A DNA stretch of 64,000 nucleotides from Bacteroidia bacterium. Its GTDB lineage: Bacteria > Bacteroidota > Bacteroidia > B-17B0 > Aurantibacillaceae. The notes beneath the pieces are model-generated. The model saw nothing but the letters and a program-made list of their open reading frames with translations. It did not search any database and was not told where the DNA came from. Below are positions 9,819-18,405 of the stretch, piece by piece; position 1 is the stretch's first letter, and the number at the start of each line of letters is the position of its first letter. The position numbers were made by a program, and so were the translations under genes. Location: the NCBI GenBank assembly GCA_021740825.1, contig JAIOZA010000003.1, forward strand, positions 62,001 to 126,000, written 5' to 3'.

Positions 9819-11201
9819 ATGAAAAAGAACATACTGCTAATTTTAAGCATTGTATCAATAAACTTGTTTGCGCAAAAAAATCAAAACTCATTTAACTTGG
9901 AATTATTTAATGAACCAACAAATAATAGTATTGAATTTTTTAATAAGCAGAACGCTGAAAAGGCTTTAAATGCAAAAAATAAAAATCTTAATGCAAATAA
10001 AACTAATGTTTTGTTACAAAAAATGGATAGCACAAAAAGTTGGATGTTAAATTTACCTGGTTATCAATTCAATATAAATCGCGCTAAGACTCTACAATTT
10101 TTGTATGATGCCAATAACAATTTAACTTCTAAATTAGATCTAATGTGGAATGCATCAAATACTTGGGAAAATTATATTAAATATACCTATACATATGATT
10201 CCAATAACAATCAAACTTCTGATTTTAGACAAGGTTGGTATTGGACGGGTTCAACTTTTGCTTGGGGTGCTCCATCTAAATTCTCCTATACATACGATTC
10301 CAATAACAACCAAACTTCTAATTTGCAGCAAAATTGGAATAGTTCATCTTTGGCTTGGGAAAATGTTTACAAGTATAGTTATACGTACGATTCCAATAAT
10401 AATCAAACTTCTAGCTTCGAGCAAAATTGGAATAGTTCATCTTTGGTTTGGGAAAATAAATATCAAAAAACTTGGACCTATTATCCCACAAACAAAATAA
10501 AAACTTATTTGTATGAAGCGTGGACCGGTTCAGGTTGGTATTCATCAGTCATTGCTAAACATACTTACTCATATGATTCCAATAATAATATGATTTATGA
10601 TTCGATTTTTGGGTGGAATACTACAACTTTAGCTTGGGATATTGGTCGACGTTATACTAATACGTTCGATGCAAATAATAATCTAATTTCTTCTGTGTAT
10701 CAAGGTTGGAATAGTTTATCTTTGACTTGGTATAATATCACTAAAGAAACCTATACATATGATGCTAATAATAATCAAATTTCCTATTTGTCTCAAAATA
10801 CTGATATTGGAGGAGCGTGGCAGAATATTTTGAAAACGAAATATACATATGATGTTAATAATTTTTATACTAGTTTGTCATTTTATCAGTATAATGCTGG
10901 ATCTGTTTATGTTGGAGATAGCACTTATTATTATTTCCACACCACTGTTGGTATAAATGAATTACAATCTAAAGAAAAATTTATTACAATTTATCCAAAC
11001 CCAAGTAAAGATATTTTTAATCTTAAAACCGATAAGGCGATTACTTCTATTGAGGTTTACAATAATATAGGAATTCTAGTTTCCAAGCCTGAGTTAAAAT
11101 CTAACAATCAAATTGATTTATCTAGTTTATCAAAAGGTTTGTACTTTTTAAAGCTATTTGCTGGTCAACAGCACTGCACTGAGAAAGTGATGATAGAGTA
11201 A
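9819..11201 (+). CDS. exported repeat protein with T9SS type A sorting domain
   Basis: Function unknown; predicted secreted T9SS substrate. Seen: signal peptide (MKKNILLILSIVSINLFAQ) and a central region from about residue 90 to 370 made of about ten YD-type units of roughly 25-30 residues. Each unit contains Y-T-Y-D-x-N-N-N followed by a tryptophan-rich stretch (QNWNSSSLxWEN). Several units are near-identical at the DNA level (about 10190-10450), indicating recent duplication. The C-terminal 75 residues (YPNPSKDIFNLK, ending GLYFLKLFAGQQ and KVMIE) form a type A sorting domain. The repeats resemble RHS/YD repeats, but no toxin or RHS core domain is present. It faces rnhB convergently across a hairpin region. 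Confidence 0.85.
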   Translation: MKKNILLILSIVSINLFAQKNQNSFNLELFNEPTNNSIEFFNKQNAEKALNAKNKNLNANKTNVLLQKMDSTKSWMLNLPGYQFNINRAKTLQFLYDANNNLTSKLDLMWNASNTWENYIKYTYTYDSNNNQTSDFRQGWYWTGSTFAWGAPSKFSYTYDSNNNQTSNLQQNWNSSSLAWENVYKYSYTYDSNNNQTSSFEQNWNSSSLVWENKYQKTWTYYPTNKIKTYLYEAWTGSGWYSSVIAKHTYSYDSNNNMIYDSIFGWNTTTLAWDIGRRYTNTFDANNNLISSVYQGWNSLSLTWYNITKETYTYDANNNQISYLSQNTDIGGAWQNILKTKYTYDVNNFYTSLSFYQYNAGSVYVGDSTYYYFHTTVGINELQSKEKFITIYPNPSKDIFNLKTDKAITSIEVYNNIGILVSKPELKSNNQIDLSSLSKGLYFLKLFAGQQHCTEKVMIE

Positions 11202-11261
11202 TTAAGGTTTAATTAATTTAGTAAAAAATTAAGCGGATTTAATAGCCCGCTCACCATGTCA

Positions 11262-11325
11262 TAAGGTCGCATTTTGCGACCTTAAGATTTCATTTTCTCG
11301 CTGAGTATACTTAAAATGAAATTTT
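11262..11325. terminator. two adjacent hairpins between convergent genes
   Basis: Hairpin 1: a 10-bp perfect stem (11262-11271 with 11275-11284) with a TTT loop, TAAGGTCGCA as left arm. Hairpin 2: arms around 11284-11296 and 11313-11325, core ATTTCATTTT with AAAATGAAAT, with T and A runs on either side. They lie between convergent coding regions, so a bidirectional terminator is likely. Confidence 0.6.
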
Positions 11326-11367
11326 AAAAATTACTTTATGATAGTTTAAATAAAAGAAAACAATAAT

Positions 11368-11967
11368 TTACAACTCCAAACTCAACTGTTTTGGTAATAA
11401 CTGAAAAGTGAGTCTGTGTAAATTTGTTGTTCCAAACTGTCTGATGGCTTCACGGTGTTTTTTGGTAGGATAGCCCATATTTTGTTCCCAACTGTAGTGA
11501 GGATAGTTGTTAGCGGCATCTTTCATAAAATCATCACGGTATGTTTTAGCCAAAATACTGGCGGCGGCAATGCTTAAAAATTTTGCATCGCCTTTTATGA
11601 TGCATTGATGATTTATTTTTTTGTAAGGCGTAAACCGGTTCCCATCAATTAATAGCAATTCAGGTTTTTGATTGAGCTGATCAATAGCCCGGTGCATGGC
11701 TAAAAACGATGCTTTTAAGATATTAATTTCATCAATTTCTAAATTATCAACTACCCCAATAGCCCAAGTTATTGCTTTTTCTTCTATTTCGGGGCGGAGT
11801 TCATACCGATCTTTATCACTTAATTTTTTGCTGTCATCTAACCATTTATTTTTATAATTTTTTGGTAAGATAACGGCAGCCGCATATACAGGTCCGGCCA
11901 AACAACCGCGCCCTGCTTCATCACAACCTGCTTCAATTAACGTTTTATTGAAATATGATTTTAACAC
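11368..11967 (-). CDS. rnhB: ribonuclease HII
   Basis: Removes ribonucleotides and RNA primers from RNA-DNA hybrids in the cytoplasm. 199 residues, the usual size. Seen: [20 protein letters not shown] near the N-terminus, where Asp15-Glu16 begin the catalytic acidic set. Further along are LLIDGNRF with a third acidic residue, [20 protein letters not shown], and the [10 protein letters not shown] segment with HRLTF near the C-terminus. It lies downstream of the peroxiredoxin gene on the same strand, separated by a 141-base gap filled by an inverted-repeat element, so co-transcription is uncertain. Confidence 0.97.
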   Translation of the reverse strand: MLKSYFNKTLIEAGCDEAGRGCLAGPVYAAAVILPKNYKNKWLDDSKKLSDKDRYELRPEIEEKAITWAIGVVDNLEIDEINILKASFLAMHRAIDQLNQKPELLLIDGNRFTPYKKINHQCIIKGDAKFLSIAAASILAKTYRDDFMKDAANNYPHYSWEQNMGYPTKKHREAIRQFGTTNLHRLTFQLLPKQLSLEL

Positions 11968-11978
11968 TATTTTATTTT

Positions 11979-12104
11979 AATGGAACGCAGATGCCGCTGA
12001 TTTTGTAAGATTACATATGATTTTAAAATAAATAAAATGATCTACAGATGCTAATTAGTGTGGGCAAGAAAATCATAATTGATCATAATTATCAGCGTTC
12101 CATT
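11979..12104. repeat. short inverted-repeat element (MITE-like), copy A
   Basis: Bounded by AATGGAACGC (11979-11988) and its exact reverse complement GCGTTCCATT (12095-12104), 126 bases in total. The interior carries ATCATAATTATCAG-type sequence shared with the elements at 33211-33394 and 62041-62573. It has no coding capacity and fills the gap between the peroxiredoxin gene and rnhB. Confidence 0.7.
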
Positions 12105-12108
12105 ATTT

Positions 12109-12579
12109 TTAATTTAATCCTTTTAAACAAGCTTTAATCGCATCAAAATCAGGTTGTTTGCCTGCATCTTCCAAAATTTCAGCATATTGAACAACGCCGT
12201 TTTTATCAATCACAAAAGCAGAACGCTTTGTAACGCCAATCATTCCAAACGCAAATGTTTCATATAAGGAGTTATATGCAGTTGCGGCAGTTTTATTAAA
12301 ATCTGATAACAAATCAAAATTGTAGTTTTGCTCTTTTTTAAATTTATCTAAACTAAATAGCGAGTCTATGGAAATACCAATTACCTCTGTGTTTAAAGCG
12401 GTGTAAATGTTGTAATTATCTCTAATACTGCATAGTTCCGCGGTGCATACACCTGTAAATGCTAAAGGAAAAAACAAGATAACGACATTTTTTCCTTGAT
12501 AATCTGATAAAGAAATTTCTTTTTTATCCGTATTAAATAATTTGAAATCTGGGGCTTGTTGACCTACTTGAATTGACAT
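12109..12579 (-). CDS. thiol peroxidase / peroxiredoxin (AhpC/TSA family)
   Basis: Predicted to reduce hydrogen peroxide and organic hydroperoxides with a catalytic cysteine; cytoplasmic, no signal peptide. 156 residues. Seen: the thioredoxin-fold motif PLAFTGVC with Pro38, Thr42 and peroxidatic Cys45, and Cys50 five residues later, the spacing of the resolving cysteine in PrxQ/BCP-type enzymes. The N-terminus (VGQQAPDFKLFN) and the FVIDKNGVVQY segment are typical. PrxQ/BCP and AhpE subtypes are both possible; the Cys45/Cys50 pair favours an atypical two-cysteine mechanism. Its stop lies four bases from the edge of a repeat element. Confidence 0.92.
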   Translation of the reverse strand: MSIQVGQQAPDFKLFNTDKKEISLSDYQGKNVVILFFPLAFTGVCTAELCSIRDNYNIYTALNTEVIGISIDSLFSLDKFKKEQNYNFDLLSDFNKTAATAYNSLYETFAFGMIGVTKRSAFVIDKNGVVQYAEILEDAGKQPDFDAIKACLKGLN

Positions 12580-12680
12580 ATATTTATTTTTTTGGTTAAT
12601 TAAATTTACTACTTAAAAAGTTTAGAATTATAGAGTTGTATTTTTTTATTTTAAGAGAATAAATTAGAGCTATGAATGAT

Positions 12681-13079
12681 TCATTCATCTTTTTTTGATT
12701 CTTTTTTTCCACTGAACATTTCTAAAATTCCACTAACAAGCGATAGAACTAAACTAAACCATAGTGCAGTCCAAAAACCATCTACTTTAAACCCATCTAC
12801 AAGTTTATCAGCAAATAAAATAATCAAGGCATTTATCACTAACAAAAATAAACCTAGTGTAAAAAATGTGATGGGCAAAGATAAAATAGTAAGAATAGGC
12901 TTAACAATTGTATTTAAAAAAGCTAGTACCGCAGCAACTAAAAGCGCTGTAACAAATTTATTAACTTCAGGAAAGTTTCCGCTATAAAATTGATTATTAC
13001 CAATAGTTACGCCATCTAAAAAATAGGCGGTTATAAGCACTGCAAAAGCTGAAATTAATAGTTTAGAAATAAAGTTCAT
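12681..13079 (-). CDS. small 4-TM membrane protein of the phage-holin-like family (PF04020 type)
   Basis: 132 residues with four predicted membrane segments: about 4-23, 42-62, 66-90 and 104-124. A charged, lysine-rich C-terminal tail follows (GKKESKKDE). The pattern FLNTIVKPILTILSLPITFFTLG is characteristic of the family; residues near its VKP and SLPIT parts are the conserved core. The family carries the name phage holin for historical reasons, but its members are common chromosomal proteins and there is no phage context here. Cellular role unknown. A TAnnTTTG element lies 18-25 bases upstream. Confidence 0.85.
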   Translation of the reverse strand: MNFISKLLISAFAVLITAYFLDGVTIGNNQFYSGNFPEVNKFVTALLVAAVLAFLNTIVKPILTILSLPITFFTLGLFLLVINALIILFADKLVDGFKVDGFWTALWFSLVLSLVSGILEMFSGKKESKKDE

Positions 13080-13096
13080 ATAACAAATTTGACTTT

Positions 13097-13104
13097 CAAA
13101 TGTA
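13097..13104 (-). promoter_or_regulatory. -7 promoter element for the 4-TM membrane protein
   Basis: On the minus strand this reads TACATTTG, a full TAnnTTTG match 18 bases before the ATG. No convincing -33 box was seen. Confidence 0.5.
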
Positions 13105-13131
13105 CAATTCTTTATCGTTAGTTAAAAGCAT

Positions 13132-13165
13132 AAAAAAGCCCAATTAATTATGAATTAACTGGGCT
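13132..13165 (-). terminator. rho-independent terminator of the S46 peptidase gene
   Basis: Arms 13137-13149 (AGCCCAATTAATT) and 13153-13165, one mismatch, loop ATG. On the minus strand the hairpin is followed by six T (13132-13137 read in reverse). It lies 20 bases after the peptidase stop. Confidence 0.8.
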
Positions 13166-13184
13166 ATTAATGCACGTAGTTTAA

Positions 13185-15350
13185 TTAAAGCTTTTTAATA
13201 TCTAATTCATTGATGATGTTAGTTGCACCACCTAGTTTTTCTACTACCCATAACAAATAACGAACATCTAAATTAATGGTACGATTTAAATCTTTATCGA
13301 ATTTAATTTTATGACTTAACGCTTCGTAGTTTCCATCAAATGCTAAACCAATTAATTCGCCTTTTGCATTTAAAACCGGTGAACCTGAATTACCGCCTGT
13401 TATATCGTTTGAACTAATAAAAGATACAACAATGTCTTTAGCAACAGCATCAGCATACTGCCCAAAATCTTTTGCTTTAGCTAATTCAATTAATTTAACT
13501 GGCGCATCAAACTCGTAATCACCTGGCTTGTATTTTTCTAGTATACCACTTAACGTACAAATATGGCTATATTTCACAGCGTCTTTTGGAGAATACGATT
13601 TTACGTTACCAAAACTCACACGCATAGTAAAGTTAGCATCTGGATACATTTTTTTACCCTTATTCATTTCTAATACACCTTTTAAGTAACTTTTTCCTAA
13701 CACAAAATTTTGCGCGTTAAAATCGGCAAATGCTTTAGCGTATTTTGAACTAAAATTTGTATTAAAGGCACTAGCCATCATAAAAGCAGGATCTTTATGC
13801 AAGGCAGCGGTATCAGGATTAGCCATCATGGCATCCCATTTAGCGTTATCTAAAATAGCAGTTGTTGTAAATACATAATTTGAAAATGCTTCGTAAGTAG
13901 ATTTTGTTTTTAAATCGCCAAACTTGCTATTAATCATGCTATAAAAACCAGCAGGATGTTGAGTCGCATCTACATCATTATAAAATGCCTGTGCAACAAA
14001 AGCTAAAATGTTTTTATCAGAAACTACATTTTCGTCTTTGATGAAATTTGTACGGTCGGTTTTAGCGGCATCAATTGCTTTTGAAATATCTTCTTTTGAA
14101 ACATCTTTTTTACTTAAGGTAGCATCTAATTTTTGAAGAGAAGAAGCAAACTTAATCAATGGTGAACCAAAAATGCCTTCCATCATATAAACGCGCTGTT
14201 TAGAATAGGGACGCCACGCATCGTATATTTTTTTGTATTCGTTAAATAAATTTTCGTATTCGGTTTTACCTTTAGCCCAAGTTAAAAAAGCTGTTTCAGC
14301 GGCTTGTTTTTCCTCGTATGTTTTAAATTTTAATAATTGTTTTGATTCACCATCAAAAAATTTCCAGTAATTAGCAATACCAGCATAACTACCTGCTAAT
14401 TGAATTTTTACAGCTGGATCTTTTTTCATTTCTTCCAACATAAATTTTAAACGCGCATCACGTAAATCAACTAATGAAGGATTTTCTATATCTGTTTTTA
14501 ATTTCACTCCAAAAGATGTTTCATAACGATTTGTTCCGCCAGGATAGCCCCAAATCATGGTATAATCTCCATCTTTAACTCCTTTAATTGAAACAGGTAA
14601 TGAATATTTAGCTTTCAATGGAACGTTATCTGCTGCGTATTCTGCTGCTTTTCCTTCTTTATTTGTATACACACGGAAGATAGAAAAATCTCCTGTATGA
14701 CGCGGCCATTCCCAGTTATCTGTATCGCCACCAAATTTTCCAATACTTTCGGGTGGAGTACCAACCAAACGCACATCTTTGTAGCGCTCATAAACAAAAA
14801 GTAAAAATTGATTGGCTTTAAACATTGATGAAACGCGTCCTTCGTAAGTTGAACCTTCAGTTTCTTTATTAGCCATTTCGGTTAAAATGCCTGGCAACTT
14901 TTGAGTTAACTCTAATGCAGGAATATCTTTAATTTTTTCATTTACTTTATCTGTAACATCTACTATTTTAACTAAAAACTGAGCGTGAACACCTGGTGCG
15001 TAAATCTCTTCAGATTTTGATTTAGACCAAAAGCCATCTCTCAAATAATTATGATCAACGGTGCTTGCTGCAGCAATGGCATTATAACCGCAGTGGTGAT
15101 TTGTGAAAATTAATCCTTCTTTACTTACAATTTCGCCGGTGCAACCGCCACCAAAAATAATAATGGCATCTTTAATGCAAGCTTGGTTCATGCTGTACAA
15201 TTGTTCTTTCGAAACTTTTAGGCCTTTTTTTACCATATCAGCATAAACTTGCTGACCAAGAAGCATTGGTAACCACATGCCTTCATCTGCTTTAGCAATA
15301 GGCTTTAATAAAAATGTGCAAGTAACAATAAATAAAATTATTTTTTTCAT
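13185..15350 (-). CDS. S46 family dipeptidyl-peptidase, DPP7-like
   Basis: Predicted periplasmic serine exopeptidase releasing dipeptides from oligopeptides. Seen: signal peptide (MKKIILFIVTCTFLLKPIAKA), then the chymotrypsin-fold site split by a helical domain. His86 in TNHHCGYN, probable acid Asp221 in TGDFS, and Ser655 in GGNSGSPV form the triad. Residue 673, in FDGN, is glycine. Known: in Porphyromonas, Gly673 marks DPP7 (hydrophobic P1) and Arg673 marks DPP11 (acidic P1), so DPP7-like specificity is inferred. The start is ATG 15348-15350 (721 residues); an upstream in-frame codon at 15377 falls inside a -7 box (15375-15382). Confidence 0.93.
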   Translation of the reverse strand: MKKIILFIVTCTFLLKPIAKADEGMWLPMLLGQQVYADMVKKGLKVSKEQLYSMNQACIKDAIIIFGGGCTGEIVSKEGLIFTNHHCGYNAIAAASTVDHNYLRDGFWSKSKSEEIYAPGVHAQFLVKIVDVTDKVNEKIKDIPALELTQKLPGILTEMANKETEGSTYEGRVSSMFKANQFLLFVYERYKDVRLVGTPPESIGKFGGDTDNWEWPRHTGDFSIFRVYTNKEGKAAEYAADNVPLKAKYSLPVSIKGVKDGDYTMIWGYPGGTNRYETSFGVKLKTDIENPSLVDLRDARLKFMLEEMKKDPAVKIQLAGSYAGIANYWKFFDGESKQLLKFKTYEEKQAAETAFLTWAKGKTEYENLFNEYKKIYDAWRPYSKQRVYMMEGIFGSPLIKFASSLQKLDATLSKKDVSKEDISKAIDAAKTDRTNFIKDENVVSDKNILAFVAQAFYNDVDATQHPAGFYSMINSKFGDLKTKSTYEAFSNYVFTTTAILDNAKWDAMMANPDTAALHKDPAFMMASAFNTNFSSKYAKAFADFNAQNFVLGKSYLKGVLEMNKGKKMYPDANFTMRVSFGNVKSYSPKDAVKYSHICTLSGILEKYKPGDYEFDAPVKLIELAKAKDFGQYADAVAKDIVVSFISSNDITGGNSGSPVLNAKGELIGLAFDGNYEALSHKIKFDKDLNRTINLDVRYLLWVVEKLGGATNIINELDIKKL

Positions 15351-15374
15351 AAGTGTAAGTGTTTTAAGTCTTGG

Positions 15375-15382
15375 CAAATTTA
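15375..15382 (-). promoter_or_regulatory. -7 promoter element for the S46 peptidase gene
   Basis: On the minus strand this reads TAAATTTG (TAnnTTTG), about 25 bases before the chosen ATG. It excludes the longer reading of the gene. Confidence 0.5.
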
Positions 15383-15471
15383 AAAGAAATTGTCATATAA
15401 CCTTAAAGATTTTAATGCAATAATATAATCCGAATTTTAATAATAAGCAATGCATTAGGGCCTCTTTGCAA

Positions 15472-16563
15472 TTACTCTATATAATGCAATTCTGTTAAAT
15501 AAATATAGGGTTCAAATGTGTGATGTAAAAATACATTTTTGCCGTCAAACTTAAATTTTGCGTTATAAGCACTATCTGCTTGCAAAACAATTGGCAAGCC
15601 TGAGGGCATGTAAAAATTACTTTTTTGAATGGTAGGATTTTGATATTCTTTAAGCGATTTTTTTATAACAGAGCCCATTCGTTTGGTGAGGTATTTTGCA
15701 TACTTCCTGTTAACTTTTTGTGCAGCGCCTTCCATATCGTTTATGGCATGATTTACATACCAACGAATTAATGGGTTGTTTACTCCTTTTTTCATAAGTT
15801 GCTTTTTATTTGCAAATGGATTTGCGGGATGTAAGTCTCCAATACTTTGCATAGAAAATGGTGTTTGTGGCACCCAATCGCTTGTGCTTACAATTCGATA
15901 AGCCCAACCATTACGAGTAATAAAATCAAAGTCGTATGCGTAAAATAAATTACCAGGTTTTGGAGCAGCGCAACAATACACTTTATATTTTATATCACTT
16001 GGCACAATTGATTTGGGCGCATATTGCAAGTAAGAACGCATCAAGAAAGCAAGCGCGGCTCCTTGGCTGTGCCCAACTATTATAATTTCTTTTACTCCTT
16101 TATGATAATATTCATTTATAACCGCGGTTACTAGTGGAGCTAAATGACCTATTCCAATCGTCCAGCCGTGATGTACAAACGCTTTTTCATCATTAGAAAA
16201 TTTATAATTAAATATGGTTGAATCGTTTAATTGTAATGAGCCTTGTGCTTTAATCATTCCACTATAAAAATTTTCTAGCCAACTGCTTCCACCAACCGTG
16301 TAACGCAAGCAAATAACTCCCACCGAATCGTCGCGTAACCAAAAATCAAATTTATTTTTTAATCCAACTTCCGGCGAACGAAATACGCGCTGATAATTTG
16401 GCGGAACAATAGCATGAGCATAATTATTTCCGATATCTTGATGTGTCCATTCTAAATTTAAAACATCTAAAAATTCATGGGCATCAAAACCAGGCTTTAG
16501 TTTATTTTGGGCAATAATGGAATTAGCAATTAATAGGATGATTGGAATTAATAAACGTGTCAT
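15472..16563 (-). CDS. exported lipase family protein (class 3 lipase-like)
   Basis: 363 residues with a cleavable signal peptide (MTRLLIPIILLIANSIIAQ). The alpha/beta-hydrolase elbow is VGHSQGAALAFL with nucleophile Ser166. The following segment up to VYCCAAPKPGN resembles the region after the elbow in class 3 (fungal-type) lipases, with a later Asp (STSDWVP) and His (NHAINDM) as possible triad members. Predicted periplasmic or outer-membrane esterase; substrate unknown. No T9SS sorting domain is seen at the C-terminus. It is downstream of a thioesterase and a two-component pair on the same strand with short gaps (63, 22 and 47 bases), so they may share transcripts. Confidence 0.82.
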   Translation of the reverse strand: MTRLLIPIILLIANSIIAQNKLKPGFDAHEFLDVLNLEWTHQDIGNNYAHAIVPPNYQRVFRSPEVGLKNKFDFWLRDDSVGVICLRYTVGGSSWLENFYSGMIKAQGSLQLNDSTIFNYKFSNDEKAFVHHGWTIGIGHLAPLVTAVINEYYHKGVKEIIIVGHSQGAALAFLMRSYLQYAPKSIVPSDIKYKVYCCAAPKPGNLFYAYDFDFITRNGWAYRIVSTSDWVPQTPFSMQSIGDLHPANPFANKKQLMKKGVNNPLIRWYVNHAINDMEGAAQKVNRKYAKYLTKRMGSVIKKSLKEYQNPTIQKSNFYMPSGLPIVLQADSAYNAKFKFDGKNVFLHHTFEPYIYLTELHYIE

Positions 16564-16626
16564 TTTGCTATTGGTATTAGTTAGCTGTAAAATAATAAAC
16601 GTAGGGTCTGAATAATGAATCCCGAT

Positions 16627-17067
16627 TTATATAAATTTAGTTTTTGGAATAATAGTGCATGTAAATCGTGAAACGCAAGTCAGTTCATTTTCATCGTTAT
16701 AAATTTTAATATCCCACACATGATTTTTGCCAGCAATATTTAAAGGAGTACAAATGCCTTTTACCTTACCAGTTAAAACTGCTTTGATATGATTGGCATT
16801 TATTTCTACACCAACTCCCATAAATACTTCGCTATTTACAACCAATAAAGATGCAACGCTGCCTAATGTTTCTGCTAAAGCAACATTGGCGCCGCCGTGA
16901 AGCAGTCCAAAGGGTTGTTTTGTTCGTTCATCAACAGGCATAGTTGCCACTAAATAATTTGCTCCCACTTCAATAAATTCAATCCCTAAATTTTGGCCTA
17001 AGGTGTTTTCATTTAAAGAATTGATAGTTGTTAGGTTAGGCTCTTTATGCCAAATTGATATGTTCAT
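16627..17067 (-). CDS. hotdog-fold thioesterase (PaaI/YdiI type)
   Basis: Predicted acyl-CoA thioesterase, cytoplasmic. 146 residues. Seen: the family core QPFGLLHGGANVALAETLGS, with His57 and Glu66; the Glu aligns with the catalytic acid of YdiI-type enzymes. YdiI/MenI acts on 1,4-dihydroxy-2-naphthoyl-CoA and PaaI on phenylacetyl-CoA intermediates. No menaquinone or phenylacetate gene lies nearby, so the substrate cannot be assigned. Same strand as, and between, the histidine kinase gene and the lipase gene. Confidence 0.88.
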   Translation of the reverse strand: MNISIWHKEPNLTTINSLNENTLGQNLGIEFIEVGANYLVATMPVDERTKQPFGLLHGGANVALAETLGSVASLLVVNSEVFMGVGVEINANHIKAVLTGKVKGICTPLNIAGKNHVWDIKIYNDENELTCVSRFTCTIIPKTKFI

Positions 17068-17089
17068 AGGTTAAAAATGCATGACGAAA

Positions 17090-18358
17090 CTACATATAAA
17101 TTTTAAACTTATGAGTTCCATCTTTATGCGAATAGGTAACATGCCAATTATAAAAATCAACAATTTTTTTAATTAAAGATAAACCTAGTCCTAAAGAACC
17201 AGAAATAGAATTTTTATTAAAGCGATCAAATAAAAACTGTTTATCTATCTTATCAGAGATACTAGTGTTTTCAACAGAAATAGAGTCCTCATTTAAAGTA
17301 ATTTTTATAGTACCATTTTTTTCTAAATTATATTTGATGGCATTGATAAATAAATTATTTAATAAAATAGTCAGAAGAACTGGATTAATGTCCTTTGTGA
17401 CTTGGGTATTAAACGTTTTTTCTACTATAATTTGTTTTGCTTCAATAAAATCTTCGAGCACTTCAATTTTTTCTTCAATGGCCTGAACTAAATCTATCGA
17501 ACTAGTTTCAACAAATTGCTTATTCTCTATACGAGTTAATAATATTAGGCCCTCATTTAATTTATACAAGCGCTGAGTTGCATTATAAGTTTGAACTAAA
17601 AGTTTATGTTGTTTTTCGCTATAATTAGACTCTTGCATTAACAACTCTATTTTGGTACTGATAATTGATAATGGAGTTTGTGCCTCATGCGAAACATTTT
17701 CTGTAAATTCCTTTAGATTATGGTAATCGGCTTGTATTTGTCGGGTTAAATCTTTTACAGTGTCGTTTAGCAGATGAAACTCGTCAATATCAGTCGTTTT
17801 AAAATCAAGAATTTCATTTTTCTTAATATTCCATGTTTTTATTTTAGAAAGCGTATCATAAAATGGTGACCAAATAAAAGCAGAGATTAACCTATTTAAT
17901 AAAAATAAAATAATTACAGAAACCAATAAAAAAACAAGTACTACAACTATAATATATTCCCCTGTTTTTTTTCCTTCCGTTAGCGAGCTGCACACGGTAA
18001 TTTCATAAGTTTTTCCATCCACTACTGTTTGAAACAGAAGTTCTCGCTGCAAAATATCTTCATCTGATTTAGAGGCGCTAGTTTGATGTTCAATATATTC
18101 AATAAACTTATTGTCAAATATTGTTTGCTTATCAATCTTTTTGATGTAAACTTTTTGTCCGAGGTTTGAGAGAAATTCGTTTGGCAAAATCCCAGAATTT
18201 AAACCTTTTACAATTTTTGTTTTAGCAGAAAGCAATTGTTTATCAACTTCTTTATCTAATTTTTGTAGTATAACTTGATAAACAACAAAAATGCCCATTG
18301 CAAACAATAAAACAGTTGTAATAGTGGTATAAATATTAGTTTTAGTAAGAAGTTTCAT
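17090..18358 (-). CDS. sensor histidine kinase (two-component, HisKA type)
   Basis: Membrane sensor kinase of 422 residues. Seen: membrane segment 1 at about residues 11-31, an extracytoplasmic part of about 100 residues, membrane segment 2 at about 137-158, then a cytoplasmic H-box HEAQTPLS with phospho-acceptor His224. ATP-binding elements follow: an N box (LLNNLFINAIKYN) and a G box (GSLGLGLSLIKKIV). A linker separates TM2 from the H-box; whether it is HAMP is unclear. The cognate regulator gene is immediately upstream (47-base gap). The signal is unknown; no ligand-binding domain is recognisable. Confidence 0.92.
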   Translation of the reverse strand: MKLLTKTNIYTTITTVLLFAMGIFVVYQVILQKLDKEVDKQLLSAKTKIVKGLNSGILPNEFLSNLGQKVYIKKIDKQTIFDNKFIEYIEHQTSASKSDEDILQRELLFQTVVDGKTYEITVCSSLTEGKKTGEYIIVVVLVFLLVSVIILFLLNRLISAFIWSPFYDTLSKIKTWNIKKNEILDFKTTDIDEFHLLNDTVKDLTRQIQADYHNLKEFTENVSHEAQTPLSIISTKIELLMQESNYSEKQHKLLVQTYNATQRLYKLNEGLILLTRIENKQFVETSSIDLVQAIEEKIEVLEDFIEAKQIIVEKTFNTQVTKDINPVLLTILLNNLFINAIKYNLEKNGTIKITLNEDSISVENTSISDKIDKQFLFDRFNKNSISGSLGLGLSLIKKIVDFYNWHVTYSHKDGTHKFKIYM

Positions 18359-18405
18359 TTGATTTTTACATGCATGGCAACATGCGATATTGCATTAAAA
18401 ATAAA

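Noticed and set aside
10150-10500. Second open frame of 116 codons inside the repeat protein gene
   Set aside because: Arises from the repeated DNA read in another frame; low-complexity product, no start context.
12681-13079. Holin gene as a sign of a prophage
   Set aside because: The family name is misleading; the neighbours are chromosomal housekeeping genes and no phage structural or lysis gene is present.
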